A stretch of DNA of 5,566 nt from an uncultured Clostridia bacterium (GTDB lineage Bacteria; Bacillota; Clostridia; TANB77; CAG-508). The notes under the pieces were generated by a model, which saw nothing but the letters and a program-made list of their open reading frames with translations, was not told the DNA's origin and did no database searches. The position numbers were made by a program, and so were the translations under genes. This document shows positions 1 through 5,130 of the stretch, one piece after another. The DNA lies in the NCBI GenBank assembly GCA_947628395.1, contig CANQZP010000078.1, positions 1 to 5,566 of the forward strand. The letters run 5' to 3'. How positions within the stretch are numbered: the stretch's first letter is position 1; every line of letters begins with the position of its first letter.

Positions 1-147
1 CCAATGGGGCTGTAATAATGCTACTCGCATTAAACAGCCCTCATCGGTCCCCACAGCGGACAACTTAAAAAATAGATAGAAATCCCTTCGCGCTATTTAA
101 AAACAAATGTAAAAAGTAGTCGCCCGTTCTACAATAGGCAGGACTCG
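1..147 (-). ncRNA. GC-rich structured RNA, partial at window edge (raiA-type candidate)
   Basis: This segment has far more G and C than the rest of the window, has no convincing ORF, and is dense in hairpins. Read on the minus strand it begins just after the terminator of the 126-residue gene and contains, in order: a small stem AGTC/GACT plus GCC/GGC (about 115-145), a stem AAATAG/CTATTT (about 70-99), a GTCC/GGAC stem (about 47-62), and a perfect GGGCTGT/ACAGCCC stem with an inner AATGC/GCATT stem around a GAGTA loop (7-40). This compact multi-stem layout is typical of a conserved structured RNA, not of a coding leader. The minus-strand order of elements reminds me of the clostridial raiA RNA class, but that is memory and not a search. 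6S RNA is the main alternative. The strand is not certain because the stems are symmetric, and the RNA continues beyond position 1. Confidence 0.5.
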
Positions 148-182
148 AAAAAAAGAACTCCTATAAAAAATAGAAGTTCTTT
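148..182 (-). terminator. Intrinsic terminator of the 126-residue gene
   Basis: An 8-bp stem AAAGAACT (152-159) / AGTTCTTT (175-182) continues after one mismatch with CTA/TAG (161-163 with 171-173). On the minus strand it is followed by a run of seven T residues overlapping its foot (154 down to 148). It lies 15 bases beyond the stop of the minus-strand gene. On the plus strand the tail is only TTTC, so it is a weak terminator in that direction. Confidence 0.8.
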
Positions 183-196
183 CTAGAATTAGCCAA

Positions 197-577
197 TTAT
201 TCATCATCAGCCAAGTCTTTAGAATATTCTTTATCGATTACTATTCTTTTATTGGAATAATCAAATATTCCTATAGCAAACAACTCAGAATAATTGTCAC
301 TAATTAAAAAATCCTTTTTACACCTTCTGCACACGCTCTTTAAATATTCTATTAAAGTTTTATCATAATTTTTAATCCAGAATCTTTCACTTATTACAAG
401 TGCATCGAATTCTATAGAATCTTTAATTTCATAGAAAAAATCTTTAACAGTCTGTGGACAGTAATCACCATTTTCTGAGCACGAAGTACATTCATCAGAA
501 CGGCCATCAGAATTTCTAAAAATTAGTGGAATATCCTCATTGTACCGAGGATTGAAAATTAAAACCTTACTTTTCAT
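197..577 (-). CDS. Orphan 126-residue cytosolic protein with two CxxC pairs
   Basis: I do not recognise this family. The protein has no signal peptide or membrane segment and is rich in charged and aromatic residues. It has five cysteines: C30-x2-C33 and C40 near the start, then C83-x2-C86 in the context CRRC followed by KKDF. Two CxxC pairs about 50 residues apart, with a fifth Cys, are compatible with a structural zinc site or a redox/Fe-S site, but no catalytic motif is visible. The start is secure: AAGGAGG lies 6 bases upstream of the ATG, and a consensus vegetative promoter stands about 60 bases before it. The gene is monocistronic, with its own terminator at 148-182. Its neighbours are the structured RNA and the origin-like spacer, and neither suggests a job. 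The final residues are acidic (LADDE). Confidence 0.85.
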   Translation of the reverse strand: MKSKVLIFNPRYNEDIPLIFRNSDGRSDECTSCSENGDYCPQTVKDFFYEIKDSIEFDALVISERFWIKNYDKTLIEYLKSVCRRCKKDFLISDNYSELFAIGIFDYSNKRIVIDKEYSKDLADDE

Positions 578-637
578 TTCTTACCTCCTTCTTATACATA
601 AAAAAGATTAAATATAGTTTTCAGTATCATAACAATT

Positions 638-666
638 ATTATAACAATATTTCAAAATCATTTCAA
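638..666 (-). promoter_or_regulatory. SigA-type promoter for the 126-residue gene
   Basis: Read on the minus strand this is TTGAAA (666-661), a 17-base spacer, then TATAAT (643-638) preceded by TGT, making an extended -10. Transcription would start near 631, giving a leader of about 54 bases. A direct repeat ATTGTTAT sits across the -10 region and just downstream. The consensus match suggests constitutive housekeeping expression. Confidence 0.75.
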
Positions 667-712
667 TTATTTTTTTTTAATTTTTTTTATTTTTTAAGCC
701 GAATTTTTTTTC

Positions 713-929
713 TGTGGATAACTCTTTATCCTTTAAATTTCAAGTATTACTAAGTACGTAATAATATTTAACATTATTTGTAATCGTCAAAAATCCACTT
801 TTTTAGTCTTATTTTTTGGCTTATGTAACCTTATTTTTATTACAATACGTTTACAAGCTTTCTGTGGATAATGTGGATAAACCTGTTAATAACTCATATA
901 TTCGACAATTTTTATTCATTTTATTCACA
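713..929. promoter_or_regulatory. DnaA-box cluster (origin-like or titration site)
   Basis: The perfect DnaA 9-mer TTATCCACA occurs three times on the minus strand (seen as TGTGGATAA at 713-721, 863-871 and 872-880). The last two abut without a gap. A fourth, TTATTCACA at 921-929 on the plus strand, fits the relaxed consensus TTWTNCACA. At roughly 30 percent GC, one perfect 9-mer on either strand would be expected about 0.007 times in a gap of this size, so three are not chance. AT-rich DNA at 930-992 follows and could serve as an unwinding element. Alternatives are the chromosomal origin, a DnaA-titrating cluster like those known in Bacillus subtilis, or the origin of an integrated element. 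dnaA and dnaN are not in the window. Confidence 0.75.
901..908 (-). promoter_or_regulatory. Putative Spo0A box (0A box)
   Basis: TTCGACAA on the plus strand reads TTGTCGAA on the minus strand, a perfect match to the Spo0A-binding core TGNCGAA with its preceding T. It lies between the paired DnaA boxes (863-880) and the fourth DnaA box (921-929). In Bacillus subtilis, 0A boxes occur inside oriC, where phosphorylated Spo0A restrains initiation. One match of this length is expected by chance about 0.02 times in this gap. A near match, TTTGACGAT, occurs at 783-791 on the minus strand. Confidence 0.45.
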
Positions 930-1054
930 GTTAGTATGTGATATATTTTTTAGGTTTACAAAATTTTTCTTATTTTTATTTTTTATGTATATAATCGCTG
1001 TCATAAATTAACTTTTACATTAAATATTTTTTACACCTCTATTTTCTTCCTAAG

Positions 1055-1090
1055 TTGCTTATATATCAAGGCTTTGAGATATATAATACA
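1055..1090 (+). promoter_or_regulatory. Promoter/operator region of the secreted-protein operon
   Basis: A consensus -10 TATAAT lies at 1082-1087, about 47 bases before the start codon. No good -35 stands at the right distance: TTGCTT (1055-1060) is 21 bases away, which is too far for ordinary SigA use. The region is overlaid by an inverted repeat TATATATC (1060-1067) / GATATATA (1078-1085) with a 10-base spacer, placing its half-sites over the -35 and -10. A poor -35 plus an overlapping dyad suggests a regulated promoter, perhaps needing an activator or an alternative sigma factor. This is inference. Confidence 0.45.
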
Positions 1091-1134
1091 CACAAAGATA
1101 TAGCTATATTAAATTTTATTTTATGGAGGTTTAT

Positions 1135-1935
1135 ATGAAAAAATACCAAAAAATTACTATACTATTAGTAGCAATTTTAGCATTAGTAGCTTCTATTGTA
1201 TATGCTGCTTCAGAAAATTCAGCAACATTAGAAAAAGAAGCTGAAGAATTAACAGAAACTGCAATTACTGCACAAGTAGAAACAATATTAGCACCTATAG
1301 CAGATAATAATTCTGTAAAAAATGTAGAAAAATATACAAATGAACTAACAAATAAAGAAATGTATAGAGTTTCGACTGAAGATTATATGGTATCACTAGA
1401 TTCTTCATCAAAAGAATTAGTTGGTATTTATGAAAAAGAACCTAAATATAATTTAAATACTACTACAGATAAAGCTATAGCACAAAAATATATTACTTCA
1501 AAATATTCTGAATTAAAATTACCTTCAGAATATAAATTAGTTTATCTAGAAAAATTTGATGATTATGTATGGGAAGCAGATTTCCAAAAAGAATACAACG
1601 GAGTATACAATATGTATGAATCTGTAAAAGTATTTTTCAATCCAGAAAATCAAGAAATTGTAGCTTTAACATTATTTGATGAAGCTTATACTGCAAATGA
1701 AGAAGCAAAATTAGACTCTGAAACTGCTACTGAAACTGCTACAAGTTCTTTAAATATAGAAAAAGAAAATATCAAAGATTCTGAATTAACTCTTATAAAA
1801 GCAAACAATTATTATGGAGATAATAATGATAAGTCTATTCATAAGGCATGGGTATTAACAACAAATGAAGAAGATAAAATATTTGTTGATGCAGCAACAG
1901 GAAAAATAATAGGAGGTGACAGTTTCAATGATTAA
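1135..1935 (+). CDS. Secreted PepSY/YcdB-like protein
   Basis: The protein is 266 residues when started at the ATG at 1135, which has GGAGG (1125-1129) five bases upstream. An ATG at 1123 is in frame but overlaps that Shine-Dalgarno sequence and is rejected. Residues 1-24 form a signal peptide (lysines, hydrophobic core, VYA before the cut). There is no Cys, so it is not a lipoprotein. Three beta-rich units follow. Residues about 58-105 form the first. Residues about 109-185 resemble the YcdB/DUF4901 type, with an aromatic-rich strand around VWEADF and a strand ending VKVFFNPENQEIVAL. Residues about 194-262 are PepSY-like, with KAWVLTTNEEDKIFVDAATG as the hallmark. PepSY domains often inhibit or chaperone secreted peptidases. 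The stop overlaps the next gene, so the two are probably made together. The same VDAxTGKI signature recurs in the convergent sigma factor. Confidence 0.85.
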   Translation: MKKYQKITILLVAILALVASIVYAASENSATLEKEAEELTETAITAQVETILAPIADNNSVKNVEKYTNELTNKEMYRVSTEDYMVSLDSSSKELVGIYEKEPKYNLNTTTDKAIAQKYITSKYSELKLPSEYKLVYLEKFDDYVWEADFQKEYNGVYNMYESVKVFFNPENQEIVALTLFDEAYTANEEAKLDSETATETATSSLNIEKENIKDSELTLIKANNYYGDNNDKSIHKAWVLTTNEEDKIFVDAATGKIIGGDSFND

Positions 1936-2542
1936 AAATAAAAAAATTATATTAGTAATTGCAATTATTAGTATTATTTTACTAAGTTTATCTACAACAT
2001 CAAATGCTTCAGCTTCAGCAAAATCATTTGGAAATGGCAGAAGTAATTATGGTGATGAATGTGCAGGATATGCCACAGTTGGATTTAATAAATTAGGATA
2101 TTCTTCAACTGCTCTTACTGGGCCAATAACAAGAGATGATATGTTAAGTTGGATAAACAATACTGGAAACGGATATGGAATGTATGTACATACTTTTGGA
2201 GGAGATGGATATTTTAATGATTATAATGGATATTCTATAAATAGTTCTATGATTTCAGGTAACTGGGATTTAGTTTTTATTGATTCTGGTTATAGTGCAG
2301 CAAGTAATACTCTAGCATCAGCTTTTCATACTATAGGATATTCTAATAGATGTTTCTTAGGATGGAGTAATGCTGTTGTAACTGGAAATGCAGAATTATT
2401 TAATTACTATTTTTGGACAGAATATGTTGGAATAGCTACTATTCAATCAGCTGCATTAAGCGCTGCATCTAATGTACCAGGTAGTGGAACTACTCCTATA
2501 AAACTTTATGGAAGTACATCATATTATGGATGGGCCAGATAA
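1928..2542 (+). CDS. Secreted caspase-fold (clan CD peptidase-like) protein, probably inactive
   Basis: The ATG at 1928 is chosen because AGGAGGTGA (1911-1919) lies 8 bases before it. The in-frame GTG at 1916 lies inside that site. The protein has 204 residues. Residues 1-29 or 1-31 are a signal peptide ending in ASASA, so it is exported. The mature part looks like a clan CD peptidase core: a first helix ending in KLGYS (55-59), a strand YVHTFGGDG (86-94) where the family would have a His-Gly, a strand DLVFIDSGYSAA (114-125) where it would have an Ala-Cys before the Ser-Ala, and AFHTIGYSNRCFLGW (132-146), FNYYFW and a late AALSAAS helix. In this alignment by eye the catalytic Cys is Gly121 and the catalytic His is Phe90. 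Only two cysteines remain (45, 142). It overlaps the PepSY-like gene by 8 bases, implying coupling and partnership. The fold assignment is by pattern only. Confidence 0.75.
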   Translation: MIKNKKIILVIAIISIILLSLSTTSNASASAKSFGNGRSNYGDECAGYATVGFNKLGYSSTALTGPITRDDMLSWINNTGNGYGMYVHTFGGDGYFNDYNGYSINSSMISGNWDLVFIDSGYSAASNTLASAFHTIGYSNRCFLGWSNAVVTGNAELFNYYFWTEYVGIATIQSAALSAASNVPGSGTTPIKLYGSTSYYGWAR

Positions 2543-2576
2543 AAGTATTTAACTTTTATCTGGTTCTAATATTTTT
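2535..2576 (+). terminator. Terminator hairpin shared by convergent genes
   Basis: A perfect 12-bp stem CCAGATAAAAGT (2535-2546) / ACTTTTATCTGG (2552-2563) with loop ATTTA. The plus-strand tail is TTCTAATATTTTT, an interrupted T run. The stem includes the stop codon of the upstream gene and ends two bases from the stop of the convergent sigma-factor gene, so it can fold in either transcript. On the minus strand no T run follows, so termination there would be less efficient. Confidence 0.75.
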
Positions 2577-4086
2577 CACTCTCAAAATTACTTTCTTGCT
2601 TTTTTATTATTTCTCCATTTTGTGCATCCACATAAACTACTATCTCTTGTTCATCTTGAATTAAATTTATTATCCATAATTTTCTTACACCATTTTCATA
2701 ATTTCGATATTTAATGTCTTCCATAGCATGTTCTACTCCATACATACTGTAATAATCTTTAGTTTTATTTTGTATATATACTTCTTCTGTAGTAAGATTA
2801 ATATTTTCAATTTCATTCACATTATAATAATCTTTCACAATATTTATTGCTTCTTCTTTTCTAATATTAACTTTTAGATTAGAATAATAATCATCATATA
2901 CTTTTATATCTTTTACAAAATCAATCTCATCCACATATTGTATATATATTTTATTATAATTATTCTCTACTTTTTCATCTTCTTTAGAATAAGTTACTTG
3001 ATATAAAGTAAATCCATTTTCTAATTTGCTTTTTTGAATATCAGACATTATATAATCTATATTAAAATTTAAACTTTTATAAATAGAATTAATTCTATCT
3101 TTTACATCTATATTAGTATTAATTTTTTCTGTTTTTGAAAAGTCTTTTAGATAATTATACTTGTTTATTTTTCCTGTAGTTGCATCTATTAATATTTGAT
3201 ATTCATTGTTATTTAATTTCCAAAGCATAATACCAACTTTTAAATCTTTCTCTAAAGTAATACTATCCAAATCATATCCACTACAACCTAAAACTTTTAG
3301 ATATTTATCCATAATTTCTTTAGCATGTTCCTTATCAATTGTGGCTTCTGACTCATCTATAACATTTTCTTTCTCAGATAATTTAAATGTTTCTTTATTT
3401 TCTATATGACTTTTGTAAATTTTTATAGTTGCATATACTAAACCAGTTAATAATGAAACTCCAATAATACATGCAAGAACAAAACCAAGTGTGTCCCTCT
3501 TTCCTTTTGAATATTTCTCAACAGTATCTGGGAATTTTCTTCTAACTTCCTTTTCCAAAGTTTTTCTTGCTCTGTGAACAGTAATTTTAATTTGATTTAA
3601 ACTTTTACCCATAAGACTAGCAGTTTGTTCATAAGATAATTCACAGAAATCTACAAGTTTTATTGCCATACTATAAGTAGGATTCATATTATCTAATATT
3701 TCTTTTACTTCATTACTATCTTCTTTCTGTTCTAAAATTTCTAATACACTACGTGAACTTTTATCACCTTTATATAAATCTTTAGCATAAAATTTAATTT
3801 TCGCTTCATGCGACCTCGAATCTCTAAGATATACTAATATTTTCTTTCTAGCTATACCAATAATATAACTAATAAGCTTAGATTTTCCATCATATTTTTC
3901 AGGTTTTTTATATAAAATTATAAATACTTCTTGCATCAATTCTTCAGCAACATCAGTATCTTTTATATAAGAATTAATATATCTAACTATATCTCTTGAA
4001 TATTTGGTATATAAAATTTCAAAAGCATTTTCATCTCCATTTTTAAATCTTTCTAACAAATCATTATCTTCAACATCAACTTTCAT
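2566..4086 (-). CDS. Membrane-tethered ECF sigma factor with PepSY-like extracytoplasmic domain
   Basis: The 506-residue protein is a fusion. Residues about 8-90 are sigma region 2, including AEELMQEVFIILYK and the WL-like segment LISYIIGIARKKILVYLR. Residues about 125-182 are region 4, with the helix-turn-helix SYEQTASLMGKSLNQIKITV and HRARKTLEKEV. Residues 199-219 form one transmembrane helix, flanked by lysine and arginine on the inner side. Residues 222-506 should lie outside and form about three PepSY/YcdB-like units, with signatures ILIDATTGKI (298-307) and VVYVDAQNGEI (483-493). Ordinary ECF sigma factors are about 160-200 residues and use a separate anti-sigma factor. None is in the window, so the tether and outer domain probably play that part, with release by proteolysis or conformational change (inference). 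The start has GAGG six bases upstream. It converges on the operon for a secreted protein of the same outer fold. Confidence 0.9.
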   Translation of the reverse strand: MKVDVEDNDLLERFKNGDENAFEILYTKYSRDIVRYINSYIKDTDVAEELMQEVFIILYKKPEKYDGKSKLISYIIGIARKKILVYLRDSRSHEAKIKFYAKDLYKGDKSSRSVLEILEQKEDSNEVKEILDNMNPTYSMAIKLVDFCELSYEQTASLMGKSLNQIKITVHRARKTLEKEVRRKFPDTVEKYSKGKRDTLGFVLACIIGVSLLTGLVYATIKIYKSHIENKETFKLSEKENVIDESEATIDKEHAKEIMDKYLKVLGCSGYDLDSITLEKDLKVGIMLWKLNNNEYQILIDATTGKINKYNYLKDFSKTEKINTNIDVKDRINSIYKSLNFNIDYIMSDIQKSKLENGFTLYQVTYSKEDEKVENNYNKIYIQYVDEIDFVKDIKVYDDYYSNLKVNIRKEEAINIVKDYYNVNEIENINLTTEEVYIQNKTKDYYSMYGVEHAMEDIKYRNYENGVRKLWIINLIQDEQEIVVYVDAQNGEIIKKQESNFESEKY

Positions 4087-4101
4087 TTTTTACCTCTATA
4101 C

Positions 4102-4121
4102 TATTTTAACATATTTTAACA
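4102..4121 (-). repeat. Tandem 10-bp repeat in the sigma-gene leader
   Basis: TATTTTAACA occurs twice head to tail (4102-4111, 4112-4121), one helical turn apart, and a partial third copy TATTA follows. On the minus strand this puts TGTTAAAAT twice, the upstream copy supplying the probable -10 and the downstream copy lying at the transcription start. It may be a duplicated -10 or a binding site on one face of the helix. Confidence 0.55.
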
Positions 4122-4142
4122 TATTACTACTTTTAATTTCAA
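4113..4142 (-). promoter_or_regulatory. Promoter of the ECF sigma-factor gene
   Basis: On the minus strand TTGAAA (4142-4137), an 18-base spacer and TAAAAT (4118-4113) preceded by TGT form an extended -10 promoter of vegetative type. The start would fall near 4105, giving a leader of about 20 bases that still contains GAGG. The same promoter style drives the 126-residue gene. I see no typical ECF autoregulatory promoter (an AAC-containing -35). Confidence 0.6.
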
Positions 4143-4180
4143 TATTTTAAAAATTTTTTAATTTTTTTTAAAATTAGGTG

Positions 4181-4198
4181 TAACTTTTTATAAAGTTA
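4181..4198. promoter_or_regulatory. Palindrome, possible operator
   Basis: TAACTTT and AAAGTTA (4181-4187, 4192-4198) are exact inverted repeats separated by TTAT. There is no T run after it on either strand, so a terminator is unlikely. Its place about 200 bases before the Spo0A-like gene and about 95 bases upstream of the sigma-factor start fits a binding site for a dimeric regulator controlling one or both. Confidence 0.35.
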
Positions 4199-4241
4199 TG
4201 AAATGTAATATATGTAAAGACTTGAAACAGTCTTTATACAT

Positions 4242-4344
4242 AAGTATGTTTTAGAAGAAGTTTTCGGTTGAAATTTCTCGTATATATATAGAAATTCAAC
4301 GCAATTCTAAACAAATTAATAAACTTCTCTAGAACATACTTTTT
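4242..4344 (+). ncRNA. Large two-stem leader structure before the Spo0A-like gene
   Basis: An outer stem joins 4242-4263 to 4321-4341: nine perfect pairs AAGTATGTT/AACATACTT, one G-U, four more pairs, one bulged A, then GAAGTTT/AAACTTC, about 21 pairs in all. Nested inside, TTGAAATTTCT (4268-4278) pairs with AGAAATTCAA (4290-4299) with one bulged A, capped by an AT loop, leaving about 20 unpaired bases on the 3' side. The outer stem runs straight into TTTTT (4340-4344). As plus-strand RNA this could be an attenuator or an unrecognised cis-regulatory element. It is also symmetric enough to act on DNA or on the minus strand. Confidence 0.5.
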
Positions 4345-4392
4345 AAATTAATATGATGATATATAGTATGAATTTTATTTAAGGAGGACTCT

Positions 4393-5067
4393 ATGGTTAA
4401 TTTATTAATAGCCGATACTGATTTATATGATGCCAAAAGATTAGTAAATATTATTGTTAAAAAAAATAGGGAAATTAGATTAGTTGATATAGTTACAGAA
4501 ACAGATGAAGCTATGAATACTATAAAAGAAGAATTTCCTGATGTTATTATAGTCAGTCATGATTTGTATAACATACCCAAAATTATAAAAGAAGATTTTT
4601 ATAATCCAATTGTAGTGCATTCTAATAAAATAAAATCACCTAATGATATGAAAAATATTATTGAAAAAATCAATTCTGAGAAAACAGAAAAACCGATTCC
4701 AGAAAAGCCAAATGGAAAAAATAATTTGAACGATTTAAGGAAAAATGTGTGGGAAATGCTATTAAAACTTAATTTTAATCCTAAAATGAGAGGGACAGGT
4801 TATTTAGCTGATAGCGTAGCAATTGCATATCTAAACCGTCATATTAATCTTACAAATAATTTATCAAAAGATTTATATCCACGAGTTGCAAATAAAAATA
4901 GCTCTACAGGCGAATCTGTAAAATGGGATATTATAAAAGCAATAAATGCTATGAAAAAATATAATCTAGACAATTATCCAGAATTACTTTCAACTTTTTT
5001 TGATATAAATACTGAAATAAAAACTACTCCAAAATTCTTTGTAACAAATTTAATGAATCTTTTATAG
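4393..5067 (+). CDS. Diverged Spo0A-like regulator with degenerate receiver
   Basis: The protein has 224 residues. Residues 1-95 follow the receiver pattern (LLIADTDLYDAKRL, then FPDVIIVSHD, then NPIVVHSN) but are about 25 residues shorter than usual. The position of the phosphoacceptor Asp after PDVIIV is Ser55, only one pocket acid (D8) is clearly kept, and the alpha4-beta5 part appears deleted. A polar linker (96-112) leads to a Spo0A-type DNA-binding domain at 113-224. It is recognisable by LNFNPKMRGTGYLADSVAIAY, DLYPRVANK, the recognition-helix region STGESVKWDIIKAINAMK, and the late PKFFVTNLMNLL, matching the Spo0A order KGYLYL, LYP-IAKK, RVERAIRHAIE and PTNSEFIA. The recognition helix has lost most of the RVERAIRHAIE consensus. 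So this is probably a paralogue and not the master sporulation regulator, acting without phosphorylation and at changed sites. AAGGAGG supports the start. Confidence 0.85.
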   Translation: MVNLLIADTDLYDAKRLVNIIVKKNREIRLVDIVTETDEAMNTIKEEFPDVIIVSHDLYNIPKIIKEDFYNPIVVHSNKIKSPNDMKNIIEKINSEKTEKPIPEKPNGKNNLNDLRKNVWEMLLKLNFNPKMRGTGYLADSVAIAYLNRHINLTNNLSKDLYPRVANKNSSTGESVKWDIIKAINAMKKYNLDNYPELLSTFFDINTEIKTTPKFFVTNLMNLL

Positions 5068-5082
5068 GTTAGAATGAAATTT

Positions 5083-5130
5083 AAAAGAGGTTATTTACCT
5101 ATTAAATAATCCTCTTTTATTTTTATTTTT
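5083..5130 (+). terminator. Terminator after the Spo0A-like gene
   Basis: AAAAGAGGTTATTT (5083-5096) pairs with 5104-5118 (AAATAA, one bulged T, CCTCTTTT), and the tail ATTTTTATTTTT follows. It starts 16 bases after the stop codon. On the minus strand the same stem lies after the end of the small ribbon-helix-helix gene and is followed by AAATTT, so it may work weakly in both directions. Confidence 0.85.

Larger units (their letters stand above)
578..1134. other. Long AT-rich spacer between divergent genes
   Basis: This 557-base gap has no ORF worth calling. It contains oligo-T tracts (671-690, 702-711), the minus-strand promoter at 638-666, the DnaA-box cluster at 713-929, a Spo0A box at 901-908, a 6-bp inverted repeat TATTAC/GTAATA (745-750 with 758-763), an extremely AT-rich stretch at 930-992 that could melt easily, and the promoter region of the plus-strand operon at 1055-1090. 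The length and content are unusual for a window whose other gaps are mostly under 100 bases. Confidence 0.8.
4087..4392. other. Divergent spacer between sigma factor and Spo0A-like gene
   Basis: This 306-base gap has no ORF. From left to right it holds the minus-strand promoter and repeat (4102-4142), an A/T tract (4141-4175), a perfect palindrome TAACTTT-TTAT-AAAGTTA (4181-4198), a hairpin AAAGACT/AGTCTTT with loop TGAAAC (4216-4235), the large leader structure at 4242-4344, and the AAGGAGG ribosome binding site at 4381-4387, five bases before the ATG. No plus-strand promoter is clear. The likeliest start region is around the palindrome. Confidence 0.7.

Noticed and set aside
713..929. Naming this the chromosomal oriC outright
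   Set aside because: DnaA, DnaN and other usual origin neighbours are absent, and titration clusters with similar boxes exist, so only an origin-like call is supported.
1123..1134. Upstream in-frame ATG for the PepSY-like gene
   Set aside because: It overlaps the GGAGG at 1125-1129, which serves the ATG at 1135, where a normal signal peptide begins.
1916..1927. In-frame GTG start for the peptidase-like gene
   Set aside because: It lies inside AGGAGGTGA, the ribosome site for the ATG at 1928, and would spoil the signal-peptide start.
2670..3320. TTATCCATA-like DnaA box variants
   Set aside because: They lie within the sigma-factor coding sequence, miss the conserved CACA end, and are not clustered.
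3206..3409. 67-residue plus-strand ORF
   Set aside because: It lies antisense within the outer domain of the sigma-factor gene, has no ribosome site or neighbours, and its composition reflects the opposite strand.
4216..4235. Terminator on the plus strand
   Set aside because: The 7-bp stem is AT-rich and followed by ATACATAAG with no T run.
4242..4341. Miniature inverted-repeat mobile element
   Set aside because: The 21-bp repeats could be terminal inverted repeats, but no target duplication flanks them and no second copy is in the window.
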